Assembly (NCBI GenBank): GCA_963745665.1
Contig: CAVUYE010000003.1
Coordinates: forward strand, 186,001 to 250,000
Length of the DNA stretch: 64,000 bases
DNA from: Bog-473 sp963745665
Lineage (GTDB): Bacteria > Actinomycetota > Acidimicrobiia > Acidimicrobiales > RAAP-2
Direction: 5' to 3'
The translations under genes were made by a program, and so were the position numbers. This document shows, in pieces, positions 26,911 to 34,816 of the stretch. The notes under the pieces were generated by a model, which worked only from the letters and a program-made list of their open reading frames with translations, searched no databases and was not told the origin of the DNA. Positions within the stretch are counted from its first letter, which is position 1; every line of letters starts with the position of its first letter.

Positions 26911-28560
26911 ATGCCCTATGTTAGAAACTCACCGGCAGGTCTGAAGCTTTTGCGCGTAGCAGGATCGAGCAATGGGGCGGTCTGGCCAATGACTGACGGA
27001 GTGAAGGCAGCGGTCGTAGAAGAAGATCGCGATTCCGGCGACATGTCGGCATGGCATCTGGGCGACAACGTTGATGGAAAGCGTGGCTCATGGTTGGTCC
27101 GGTACAACACGGCTCTCACCGTTGCTTCAGCCTGCGTGACCCCCATCCTTTATCTGTTGTATGTGAACCACTATGCCTTGAACGTCTTTCAGTTCGACGA
27201 CTGGACCTCGGTCGGCTTTCTCGATGCAGCTATTCACGGGCACCTTACGCTCAATCAGCTTTGGGTCCAACATCACGAAGACCGGTTGTTCCTACAGAAC
27301 GTCATTCTTGTGCCGTTCGCCTTCATCGATCATTTTGACTTGCGTTCAATCATTTTCGCCGGCGCCGCGGTGTACATCGCGGCGTACTCGCTGTTGCTGA
27401 TCCTCTTCCAGAGGTACATCTCGACTCCCCTCAAGCCGATCCCTGTTCTCATCGTTGGACTGGTTTGGTTCAGCATCGGCGATTTCTACAATGCTCTCAC
27501 TCTCTCACTCGCGTTATACCTTGAATTCTTCTTTTTCCTCGCGATGTTGTTCGCCATTTTTGTGCCGAACAAGCATCGAGGGCTGTGGTTCTCGATCGCC
27601 CTAGTCGCGGCGATCTCCGCTTCTTTGTCTGTGATCCAAGGTTTTTTCCTCTGGCCCATCGGCGCGATCTGCATACTCTGGTGCCAACCTTGGGCACGCA
27701 GAGCCCAGTTGGAAGTTAGCGTCTGGATTCTCGCGATGGTGTGTAGCCTCGTTGTCTACCTTCCGGGATATCAAGGGTCGGGTTGCGACCTTGCGAATTG
27801 CTCGGTCAGTGGTTCGTTGGCTCATCCAGTTTCGACGGTTCAGAGTTTTCTTGTCGTACTCGGAGGAGTCATCCCTGGGGGAGCACCCTTGGTCGGTCCG
27901 GCAGAGAGCAGTTTTGGCCGGTTCGAAGTCGTCGGTCTTGCGCTGTTGACGGCTTCGGTGTTCATTGTGATCCAGTCCTGGCGCAATCGCTCCAATCGGG
28001 AACGTATACCACTTCCAGCGTTGCTCATTTGCTTCTGCATTCTCGTGGACGTGATGACCGTCTTGGGTCGTAGCGCAGAGGGCCTCGGTGCACTCGTTAA
28101 CAGCAATCGCTATATGTTGCCGAATCAAATATTGCTCGTGGCAATCATCATGTACGCATGGGCTCACCTACCGAATGTGCGAGCGATCTCAAGGGAGAGG
28201 CTTTGGCGAGAGAGCCTGAGCTGGCTCGCTCTCTTCCTCCTAGGTATCTTGCTCGTAGCCCAGGTGTCCATCTCGACCTCTTTTGGGTTGAGCAATGGTC
28301 GAGCTGAAAATCACTTCCTCGCTCAGCAGGCTCGACTCCTTATCAACCTGGACAAAGTGCCCGTCCAGGATCGTTCTTGCGAACTGAGCTACGTGCTCTG
28401 GCTCGGTCTCGCTCCCGCGTCGGCATACGGGAATCAGCGGCTCGTGGCGGAAAAGGATCGGTTTGGCGAGTTTCAGTCCAACTCGTACTACGAAAAACTT
28501 GGACCGCCTCCACTCCTCCGGATCTGTTCAAAGGCGGGGGGCTCGGCTCCACCATTCTGA
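26911..28560 (+). CDS. Polytopic membrane protein, GT-C glycosyltransferase-like
   Basis: A 549-aa integral membrane protein with about ten to twelve hydrophobic helices. After a hydrophilic N-terminus of about 65 residues and the first helix comes an extracytoplasmic loop with YALNVFQFDDWTSVGFLDAA. The paired Asp in FDDW near the first loop is the hallmark of GT-C enzymes (ArnT/PMT-like), which use lipid-linked sugar donors. The lower-GC, Ile/Phe-rich content is usual for such proteins. ATG 26911 is the first start; ATG 26989 is an alternative. No close family can be named. Confidence 0.65.
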   Translation: MPYVRNSPAGLKLLRVAGSSNGAVWPMTDGVKAAVVEEDRDSGDMSAWHLGDNVDGKRGSWLVRYNTALTVASACVTPILYLLYVNHYALNVFQFDDWTSVGFLDAAIHGHLTLNQLWVQHHEDRLFLQNVILVPFAFIDHFDLRSIIFAGAAVYIAAYSLLLILFQRYISTPLKPIPVLIVGLVWFSIGDFYNALTLSLALYLEFFFFLAMLFAIFVPNKHRGLWFSIALVAAISASLSVIQGFFLWPIGAICILWCQPWARRAQLEVSVWILAMVCSLVVYLPGYQGSGCDLANCSVSGSLAHPVSTVQSFLVVLGGVIPGGAPLVGPAESSFGRFEVVGLALLTASVFIVIQSWRNRSNRERIPLPALLICFCILVDVMTVLGRSAEGLGALVNSNRYMLPNQILLVAIIMYAWAHLPNVRAISRERLWRESLSWLALFLLGILLVAQVSISTSFGLSNGRAENHFLAQQARLLINLDKVPVQDRSCELSYVLWLGLAPASAYGNQRLVAEKDRFGEFQSNSYYEKLGPPPLLRICSKAGGSAPPF

Positions 28561-28720
28561 CGAACTTGTAATTCTGCGAAGGTCCCGCCGTGGGCCAAGG
28601 GTTTTTCGCGGGTGGGACTCGGACACCCGAGGGTTCTCCGGATACACGCGACGCCGGGGATGTACGTGCAGACATCAGCAGCGATTGGGGGAGCTAGCCT
28701 GAGCGAGCGCGCAGCGCGCT

Positions 28721-29296
28721 CTACGTTTTCTGCCCTTTGAACTCCGGCATGGTGGCGTGCTCGCCGTGGGAGACCCCGCGCCTGCGCAGGACGACCAGCG
28801 GTGTCTGCAGCAGAATGCGCACGTCGAGGGCCCAGGTGCGATGTTCGACGTACCAGGTGTCGAGTGCGAGTTTCTCGGCCCAGGTGAGGGCGTTGCGACC
28901 CCGCACCGCGACCAGGCCGGTCAGGCCCGGCTTGACCTCCAGCCGCCGCGCTTCCGTCGGCGAATACTCGGCCGTGTACGCCACGGGCAGGGGACGGGGG
29001 CCGACGAGGTTCATCTCGCCCCGGACCACGTTCCACAGCTCCGGCAGCTCGTCCAGGCTGGAACGACGCAGCACGCGGCCGACGCGGGTGATGCGCGCCG
29101 CGTCGGGCTCACCGGACACGCGGGGCGGGTGCATGGTGCGGAACTTCAGGAGATCGAACGGCCGACCGTCCAGCCCGGCGCGCTCGTGGACGAAGAGGAG
29201 GGGCCGGCCGTCGGCCAGCCGCACCACGACGGCGACCACGGCCAGCACCGGTGCCAGCAGGAGGGCCAGGCCGGCAGCGGCGAGACGGTTCATCAT
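28721..29296 (-). CDS. Sugar transferase (PglC-type phosphoglycosyl transferase)
   Basis: Small monotopic phosphoglycosyl transferase of 191 aa, which puts the first sugar phosphate on undecaprenyl phosphate. It has the N-terminal re-entrant hydrophobic segment (AAAGLALLLAPVLAVVAVVV), FVHERAGLDGRPFDLLKFRTM, the catalytic dyad region RRSSLDELPELWNVVRGEMNLVGPRP (DE), and VKPGLTGLVAVRGRN. Its length matches PglC rather than the long WbaP/WcaJ forms. It overlaps the aminotransferase gene by four bases (ATGA), in a three-gene operon also holding a NeuD/PglD-like acetyltransferase. Confidence 0.93.
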   Translation of the reverse strand: MMNRLAAAGLALLLAPVLAVVAVVVRLADGRPLLFVHERAGLDGRPFDLLKFRTMHPPRVSGEPDAARITRVGRVLRRSSLDELPELWNVVRGEMNLVGPRPLPVAYTAEYSPTEARRLEVKPGLTGLVAVRGRNALTWAEKLALDTWYVEHRTWALDVRILLQTPLVVLRRRGVSHGEHATMPEFKGQKT

Positions 29297-30438
29297 GCGG
29301 AAGCGGGGGTGGCGGCGGTGCGGCCCACGGCCGCCTCCAGGCCCGCCGCAACGTCCGCCACCTCGTCGCGAGTGAGGAGGGAGTGCATGGGCAGGGAGAG
29401 AATTCGCCCCGCCAGGTCATCGGTCACCGGCAGATCCGGCGGTTGGTCCCCGAAGACGGGCTGTCGGTGCGCCGGGGGGAAGTACACGCGGGATTCGATC
29501 CCCTGTTGCGTCAGGTCGTCGATCACCGCATTTCGACGGGCCGCGTCGGCGGTCGCCAGCTTCACCGTGTAGAGCATGTGCACGTGGTCCCGGTCGCCTC
29601 GCACCACCGGCGCCCGCACACCGGCCACCGGATCGAGGTGCCGATCGAGGTGGGCCGCCAACGTGCGCTTGCGGGAGAGGATGGCGTCGAGCTTGGCCGT
29701 CTGGGCCCGGCCCATGGCCGCTTGCATCTCGGACAAGCGCCAGTTACAGCCCAAGACCGCGTGCTCGTAGGCCGACACCTGGCCGTGGTTGCGCAGCAGG
29801 CGCAGCCGCCGGGCCAGGTCGCCGTCGCCCGTGATGACCATCCCCCCCTCGCCGGTCGTGATGTTCTTCGTGGGGGTGAAGCTGAACATGCCCGCCGCGC
29901 CCCAGGTCCCGACGTGGCGGCCCCGGTAGCGGGCGCCGTGGGCCTCCGCCGCGTCCTCCAGGAGCACCACGCCGGCCTCGGCGGCCAAGGCCGAGAGCTC
30001 GGCCAGGTCGGCGGGCTGGCCCCCGTAGTGCACGGCCAGAATGCCCTTGACCCGCGGGCTCAGCTTGCGGGCCACGTCGACCGGGTCCAGGTTGAACGTG
30101 TCGGGGTCGACATCGGCGAAGACGGGCGTGGCGCCTGCGTAGAGGATGGACGTGGCCGACGACACGAAGGTCAGCGACGGCACAATGACCTCGTCGCCCG
30201 GTCCGATGCCGAGGGCGGCGTAAAGCGCGACCAGGGCGACGGTCCCGTTGGCGAAGGCGATTCCGTGCTCCGCCTGGTGCAGGTCGGCGAACTCGCGCTC
30301 GAAGCCCACCGTCTCGGGCCCGTTGGTGAGGATCGGGGTGCGCAGCACACGGGTCACCGCCTCAATCTCCTCGTCGCCGACGTCGGGGCGGGCCAGGCCG
30401 ATCCGCCATTCCGTGTAGCCGGCGCTCACTCCTGCCAC
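29293..30438 (-). CDS. DegT/DnrJ/EryC1/StrS-family aminotransferase (PglE-like)
   Basis: PLP-dependent sugar aminotransferase of 381 aa. Visible are the cofactor and substrate motifs: FANGTVALVALYAALGIGPGDEVIVPSLTF, LEDAAEAHGARYRG, and the Schiff-base lysine in MFSFTPTKNITTGEGGMV. LRNHGQ and CNWRLSEMQAAMG follow. It would convert a 4-keto-6-deoxy UDP-sugar into the 4-amino form, giving the substrate for the acetyltransferase encoded just upstream. Two GTG codons (30438, 30429) can start it, the second overlapping the upstream stop. Confidence 0.93.
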   Translation of the reverse strand: MAGVSAGYTEWRIGLARPDVGDEEIEAVTRVLRTPILTNGPETVGFEREFADLHQAEHGIAFANGTVALVALYAALGIGPGDEVIVPSLTFVSSATSILYAGATPVFADVDPDTFNLDPVDVARKLSPRVKGILAVHYGGQPADLAELSALAAEAGVVLLEDAAEAHGARYRGRHVGTWGAAGMFSFTPTKNITTGEGGMVITGDGDLARRLRLLRNHGQVSAYEHAVLGCNWRLSEMQAAMGRAQTAKLDAILSRKRTLAAHLDRHLDPVAGVRAPVVRGDRDHVHMLYTVKLATADAARRNAVIDDLTQQGIESRVYFPPAHRQPVFGDQPPDLPVTDDLAGRILSLPMHSLLTRDEVADVAAGLEAAVGRTAATPASA

Positions 30439-31091
30439 CCCGCCGGGCGTCTGTCCACGACCCGAGCCGGGCAGCCGACGACCGTGGTGTCCGCCTCCAC
30501 GTCACCGATCACGACGGTCCCGGCGCCGACGATGGCCCAGGCACCGATGGTGTTCCCCTGCGTCACCGAGGCGCCGATGCCGACGTCGGCCCCCTCGCCC
30601 AGGTGGACGTGGCCGGCCAGATGGGCACCGGGCGCCACGGTGGCGAAGTCGCCCAGGCGCGCGTTGTGGCTCACCGTGGCCCCGACGTTGACGATGCCGA
30701 AACGACCGACCACCACGTCGGCTGTCATGGTGGCATGGGCCCCCACCACGGTTCCCTCGCCCAGCTCCACCCCCAAACCCAGGTAGGCCGCGGGGTGGAC
30801 GAGGGCCGGCGCCTCGACGGCCCCGACCGATTGCGCCGCGGTCCAGGCCCGGCGCCGCGCCGCCGGCGCGCCCACGCCCATGGCCAGCGCGGCCCGGCGC
30901 CCGGCCAGCCAGCGATGGTCACCGAGCACGGGCAACCCGAGCACCTCGAGCCCGTGCAGCGCAGTGTCGTCGTCGATGAATCCGATCAGCCTGAAGCGGG
31001 AGCCGTCGGATGCGCCGGCCCGGACGATGTCGGCCACCTCTTGTCCCATGCCTCCGGCACCGAAAATGACGAGGTCACAGGCCGAGGACAT
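30426..31091 (-). CDS. Sugar N-acetyltransferase, NeuD/PglD family
   Basis: A 221-aa protein with an N-terminal Rossmann-like sugar-binding domain (DLVIFGAGGMGQEVADIVRA) and a C-terminal left-handed beta-helix. The helix is built of hexapeptide repeats such as VHPAAYLGLGVELGEGTVVGAHATM, with the catalytic His in TVSHNARLGDFATVAPGAHL. PglD homologues acetylate UDP-4-amino sugars to UDP-diNAc-bacillosamine-like products. The gene order acetyltransferase, aminotransferase, PglC-like transferase fits that pathway, but the 4,6-dehydratase (PglF) is not in the window. Confidence 0.9.
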   Translation of the reverse strand: MSSACDLVIFGAGGMGQEVADIVRAGASDGSRFRLIGFIDDDTALHGLEVLGLPVLGDHRWLAGRRAALAMGVGAPAARRRAWTAAQSVGAVEAPALVHPAAYLGLGVELGEGTVVGAHATMTADVVVGRFGIVNVGATVSHNARLGDFATVAPGAHLAGHVHLGEGADVGIGASVTQGNTIGAWAIVGAGTVVIGDVEADTTVVGCPARVVDRRPAGWQE

Positions 31092-31113
31092 GATCGACGA
31101 TAGCTATTCCCAG

Positions 31114-31497
31114 CTACCGCCTGCCTCTCTCGTAGGCCGGCTCGGACCGTCGCCGGCGGCTGACCAGGACGAGCATGCCGCCGACCCCGAGGGCGACGGC
31201 GCCGATCGTGAAGATCAGCGCGAGCTCGGCGCCGGTGAAGGCCAAGGGTGAGGATGGGGCCGGAGCGGTAGGGGAGGGCGTGGGCGAGGGCGAGGGCGGG
31301 GTGACGGAGGTGGGGGAGAGGACCGGGGTCGACGCACCGACGGTGGTCGGTGTGACCGTGGTGGGTGTGGTGCAGGGTCCGTAGGGGGGGCACGTGGCCG
31401 CCATCGCCGGCCCGGAGACGAGCAGGACGGTGCCGAGCACCGCTGAGGCGCCCAACATCAAAAGCCCACCCCACACACCAACCGCCCTGCGCCTCAT
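31114..31497 (-). CDS. Small sortase-anchored cell wall protein (LAFTG)
   Basis: About 127 aa. ATG 31497 has AGGAGGG six bases upstream; the open frame continues to 31614, but those codons are not needed. A signal peptide (MRRRAVGVWGGLLMLGASAV...AMA) is followed by a Cys pair CPPYGPC. Next is a Pro/Thr/Ser-rich stalk of about 50 residues. The tail has LAFTG, a hydrophobic helix and a basic end SRRRRSE. LAxTG is the recognition motif of class E sortases in actinobacteria, so covalent wall attachment is expected. No sortase gene is in the window. Confidence 0.75.
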   Translation of the reverse strand: MRRRAVGVWGGLLMLGASAVLGTVLLVSGPAMAATCPPYGPCTTPTTVTPTTVGASTPVLSPTSVTPPSPSPTPSPTAPAPSSPLAFTGAELALIFTIGAVALGVGGMLVLVSRRRRSEPAYERGRR

Positions 31498-31600
31498 CAG
31501 GTGCCCTCCTGAATGCTGTTCCGGCCGAAAGGCTAACCCGAAAATCGGCGGGATGTACCCGGTGGACCGGTGGCGAGCGGGCTGGGCCCGAATTGGGTCC

Positions 31601-33868
31601 TTAATGGCTCCCATGCAGGAGGAACGTCAGTTCGTCGGTGACCGCGTCGGGCCACGAGGAGGGCCCCGTGACAGTCCACCCGGGCGTGGGCTGGACGGTC
31701 ACGGTGTCCGCGTCGGGCAGCACGGTGGGCTGGTTGTACAGGGCGATCCGGTAGGCCTGGCCCGGAGTGGCGACCCCGGCCAGGTCGAAGGTCAGCGTGA
31801 CGCTGCTCTCGGCCGGGATGTCGACGAACTCGCTGTAGGCGTGGACGTCCAATTCAGCCTTGTCGGTCACTCCTTGGCTCTTGCCGTCGAGGGTGGCGGT
31901 GCGCAGCCCGAGCGGGCTGTAGAGGGTGAGCCACGTCTCGTTGGTCCCCGAGGGCAGCCCGCTGCCGCTGTAGCTGCCGATCACCTCGCTCGGGAGACCC
32001 TGGGCGGGCGCCCCGTTGTGCAGGGTGATCGTGACCTTGGACGCCACCGCCCCGTTCGACGGGTCGTAGGTCACCGCGTCGGAGATTGTGCGTTGCAGGT
32101 AGACGTCGATCTTGTTGTTGGCTGCGTTCTGGGTTGTCACGGCCAGCAGATCGTGGCCACGGGCGGCCGGAAAGGCGCCGGTGAGCCCGAGCCGGGAGAG
32201 CACGGGCTGATCTGCGTGGTGGAAGCTCCAGAACTCGATGCGCCCCTGACGAACGTCGGACTCCAGTGCGTTCGACAGCGCACGGGGGCCGGGCAGCGAT
32301 CCGACGGTCAGCCGGTGGAACTCGATCTTGAGGGCATCTTGGTCGTAGTCGTGCGCCGCTCGCTGCTGGCCGGGGAAGTTGGCGTACTGGCCCTCGAGCA
32401 GCTCGTTGGCGGTGTTGGCTGCGGTCAACCGGCCCAGCCCGGGTACCTCGATGGGCCCGGTCAGGTGGATCAGGGACGCCATCCCGTACGGGTCGAGGGC
32501 GAGGACGCCGTCGAGGGGTCCGCCACCCGCCTGTGGGTAGAGCTGCTGAATGACGTCGGCCACCGTCGGCAGGTCGGGCGAGTAGCTCAGGTCCTGGAAG
32601 AGCTTCTGGGGGTCGAAGGCGCCGTAGCGGGCCAGGTAGTCGGCCGGCCCCGTCAGGTGGCCGCCATGCTTGGGCAGCGCCTCGATCAGCTGGGAGATGT
32701 CCCCCGAACGGGTCAACGTGAGGCGGCCCTGGTCAGCCGTGAGCTCCCCGTAGGAGGCGATCAACCCGTCCAGGCCGCGGCTCTCGGCGGGGTCCATGAA
32801 GGCGATGAAGTAGTGGCGGACGCCGTCGCCCCCGAGAAGGGCGGGTGCGGCCTGGACCAGCTGCGCGGCCAGCGAGGCGCTGGCCTGGGCCCGGAAGACC
32901 TTGGTGTCCAGCTCGTCCAGGCGGGACTGCACCGGCTGGAGCAGCCATCCCGACTGCAGGGAGCGGAGTTGCGCCGAGGCGCTGGTCAGCTGGCTGTTGA
33001 CGATGCCGACCGGCCCGGCGAGTGCGCTGACCCGGCCGAGGTCCAACTGCCCGTCGGAGTACCGGAGCTGCCGGTAGTCGATCCCCGCTGCCTGCAGCGA
33101 CGCGGTGGCGGTCACGTCCCGCGCCACGGCCGAGGCCTGGCCCACGGCCTGGCGCTGCTGGGACACCACCGGCACCAGGCGGGCAGCGGCGGTCCACCAG
33201 GTGTCCGTGCGTGACGCGGCGGATGCGAAGTCGGTGCTCGCGTCCTCGAGTTGCGCCGCGCCATATCCGGTCGTGCCGTTGCCGATCGACCCCAGAGCGC
33301 CCTCCGCCTGGTCGATCCCCTGGCTGATTTCGGAGTGGGCCAGCAGGGTACCCACGGCGGCCGGGATGGAGACGACGATCGCCAGCGCGATCAGGCCGAT
33401 GGTCCACCGGCGCACCCGGCGCCGGGCCCGTGGCGACAGGGTGCGCACGGCCCCCACCAGGCACGGTCCGGTCGCCGCCACGGCGACCAGCGCGGTGGCC
33501 CCGTTGAAGCCCATCGGGGGCCAGCGCAACACGACCTGCACGGCGAGGGCGCCGGTCAGCGCGCCGACGATCGGATTGCGCCGGCGTGGGAAGACTCCGG
33601 CGAAGGCGAGCCACAGCGCGGCGAGCGCCGGGACCACCAGCCAGCCCCGGCTCATGACCACGGTGAGCACGCCCAGCCACAGCAGTGCCCCCTGGCCGGC
33701 ACGGGCGGCAGCCCATGTGACGGCGGCGGCGAACGCGGCGGCGTAAATCGGATCGACCGCCGGTGTCCCCGTGGGGTGGCAGCCGGCCAGTGCGCCACCG
33801 ATGGCAGACGCCACGACCAGCACAGTTACAGGCACCGACGCCGCTTCCCTGCCCCGGTCAGCCTCCAA
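31601..33868 (-). CDS. DUF4012-type membrane/extracytoplasmic protein
   Basis: Up to 755 aa. The N-terminal 170 residues contain about five hydrophobic segments. The large extracytoplasmic part has the DUF4012 landmarks: YFIAFMDPAESRGLDGLIASYGELT, then LDGVLALDPYGMASLIHLTGPI. The C-terminal part is beta-rich (DAVTYDPSNGAVASKVTITLHN). The family is common next to actinobacterial exopolysaccharide genes but has no assigned biochemical function. The frame begins at TTG 33868; GTG 33835 is an alternative. The left end of the 5-kb transposon lies only 15 bases upstream of the TTG, so the native promoter region has been moved about 5 kb away. Confidence 0.85.
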   Translation of the reverse strand: MEADRGREAASVPVTVLVVASAIGGALAGCHPTGTPAVDPIYAAAFAAAVTWAAARAGQGALLWLGVLTVVMSRGWLVVPALAALWLAFAGVFPRRRNPIVGALTGALAVQVVLRWPPMGFNGATALVAVAATGPCLVGAVRTLSPRARRRVRRWTIGLIALAIVVSIPAAVGTLLAHSEISQGIDQAEGALGSIGNGTTGYGAAQLEDASTDFASAASRTDTWWTAAARLVPVVSQQRQAVGQASAVARDVTATASLQAAGIDYRQLRYSDGQLDLGRVSALAGPVGIVNSQLTSASAQLRSLQSGWLLQPVQSRLDELDTKVFRAQASASLAAQLVQAAPALLGGDGVRHYFIAFMDPAESRGLDGLIASYGELTADQGRLTLTRSGDISQLIEALPKHGGHLTGPADYLARYGAFDPQKLFQDLSYSPDLPTVADVIQQLYPQAGGGPLDGVLALDPYGMASLIHLTGPIEVPGLGRLTAANTANELLEGQYANFPGQQRAAHDYDQDALKIEFHRLTVGSLPGPRALSNALESDVRQGRIEFWSFHHADQPVLSRLGLTGAFPAARGHDLLAVTTQNAANNKIDVYLQRTISDAVTYDPSNGAVASKVTITLHNGAPAQGLPSEVIGSYSGSGLPSGTNETWLTLYSPLGLRTATLDGKSQGVTDKAELDVHAYSEFVDIPAESSVTLTFDLAGVATPGQAYRIALYNQPTVLPDADTVTVQPTPGWTVTGPSSWPDAVTDELTFLLHGSH

Positions 33869-33875
33869 GGCGGCC

Positions 33876-33883
33876 CAATATAG
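33876..33883. repeat. Target site duplication, left copy
   Basis: CAATATAG directly abutting the left inverted repeat; the identical octamer is at 38972-38979. The undisturbed site would read CCCAATATAGGG, an AT-rich core in GC-rich surroundings. Confidence 0.9.
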
Positions 33884-33906
33884 GGCAGTGACTTACTTGA
33901 TCCACC
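33884..33906 (+). repeat. Transposon left terminal inverted repeat
   Basis: Begins GGCAGTGACTTACTTG and then ATCCACC. It matches the reverse complement of 38949-38971 at 21 of 23 positions. Confidence 0.9.
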
Positions 33907-33929
33907 TCGCCCACCGGCACACTCAATCG

Positions 33930-33944
33930 GGGTTATCCACAGGC
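33930..33944 (+). repeat. 15-bp inverted repeat containing a DnaA-box-like core, left copy
   Basis: GGGTTATCCACAGGC, which includes the consensus DnaA box TTATCCACA. The exact reverse complement lies at 34766-34780. The two copies bracket the pair of small genes inside the transposon. A role as DnaA- or host-factor-binding sites, or as subterminal transposase sites, is inference. Confidence 0.6.
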
Positions 33945-33991
33945 TCCGGGCGGCGGCTCAGCTACAAGCCATTGACCGACAATGATGCCGG

Positions 33992-34351
33992 TCAGGCTGG
34001 CTGAAGCTCTCGCGGTTTCTGCGAGGTCGAGTTGAAATTAATGACCCAGATACCGTCGTCTGCCCAGTCGGGGTCAAGATCGTCGCTGGTTGGCCAGTTG
34101 GGAGTCGCCCCACCGGCTGCGTGAATGGCCGTTCGGATAGCGGCAATGCCAATCCCAGCGGCAATGAGCATTTTTGGTTCGTCTACAGCGACGGCGAAGA
34201 ACACAGGACCCCGGCGAATCTCCCCCCAGAAATCCACGTCGGATACCCGATCCAAGGTGACCAATTCAGCGATGGCGCGAGTGTAGAAATCACGTGCCTC
34301 CGCAGCGCTGCTTTCGTCCATGCCGACTTCGACTTCCACAATCCAACTCAC
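33992..34351 (-). CDS. Small protein of unknown function (transposon cargo)
   Basis: A 119-aa acidic protein starting MSWIVEVEVGMDESSAAEAR. The pattern of alternating strands and helices (IVEVEV; FYTRAIAELVTL; VFFAVAVDEPKMLIAAGIGIAAIRTAIHAAGG) suggests a small alpha/beta fold. No motif was recognised. Its ATG overlaps the stop of the upstream gene (ATGA at 34348-34351), so the two are co-translated. Sitting between the left end and the transposase, it could be a regulator, an anti-restriction factor or part of the host-defence cargo; nothing in the sequence decides. Confidence 0.65.
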   Translation of the reverse strand: MSWIVEVEVGMDESSAAEARDFYTRAIAELVTLDRVSDVDFWGEIRRGPVFFAVAVDEPKMLIAAGIGIAAIRTAIHAAGGATPNWPTSDDLDPDWADDGIWVINFNSTSQKPRELQPA

Positions 34352-34602
34352 AATTCACCGCCTTTCTTGATATCCATACCCATGCATGGGTGATCTACGA
34401 ACTGCATGATCTTCCTATCCTTGTACTGCCTTCCGCTAATCCTCCGTTGCACGAGGATCGTGTGCGTCGCATCCTGACATGGGCAGAACGCCCAGATGTA
34501 GTCGGGGTGGGTGCAGTCCAGTTCGCCCCCAGCGATGACGACAGCCCCAAGAAGCGCGTCGAGATCAGGGTCTTCATGTTCTGCACCTCCCACGTCAGCC
34601 AC
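34348..34602 (-). CDS. Small Cys-containing protein of unknown function (transposon cargo)
   Basis: An 84-aa protein from GTG 34602. The middle contains GGELDCTHPDYIWAFCPCQD, with three Cys and a His that could bind a metal. The C-terminus is basic and ends MDIKKGGEL. It is in one unit with the next small gene through a four-base overlap. ATG 34577 in another frame has a better ribosome-binding site but gives low-complexity sequence, so this frame is preferred. No family was recognised. Confidence 0.55.
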   Translation of the reverse strand: MADVGGAEHEDPDLDALLGAVVIAGGELDCTHPDYIWAFCPCQDATHTILVQRRISGRQYKDRKIMQFVDHPCMGMDIKKGGEL

Positions 34603-34765
34603 GCCAAGATGCTAGACGTACGACGTACAGCATAACGGCGTAACCAGGGAATTCATACCCAGGGCCGAAGAAAAACCCTGGTCGGAACTACCCTCCTGTA
34701 AGTACACCCGTGCTACTCAGACCCATTATCGGGGTCGGCGCTGTGCCTCTTGAGTGGGGTTGTGT

Positions 34766-34780
34766 GCCTGTGGATAACCC
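34766..34780 (-). repeat. 15-bp inverted repeat containing a DnaA-box-like core, right copy
   Basis: GCCTGTGGATAACCC, the exact reverse complement of 33930-33944, placed 36 bases upstream of the transposase start. Its position in the transposase leader makes a control role conceivable. Confidence 0.6.
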
Positions 34781-34816
34781 GACGTAGTTGTCACACCCGC
34801 CTGTCACAGTGGGGGC

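Noticed and set aside
29251..30786. A 511-codon forward open frame over the PglE/PglD-like genes
   Set aside because: Antisense shadow produced by high GC; the reverse strand has full family motifs.
31394..33214. A 606-codon forward open frame over the DUF4012 gene
   Set aside because: Antisense shadow with no signal peptide or domain; the reverse strand has the DUF4012 pattern.
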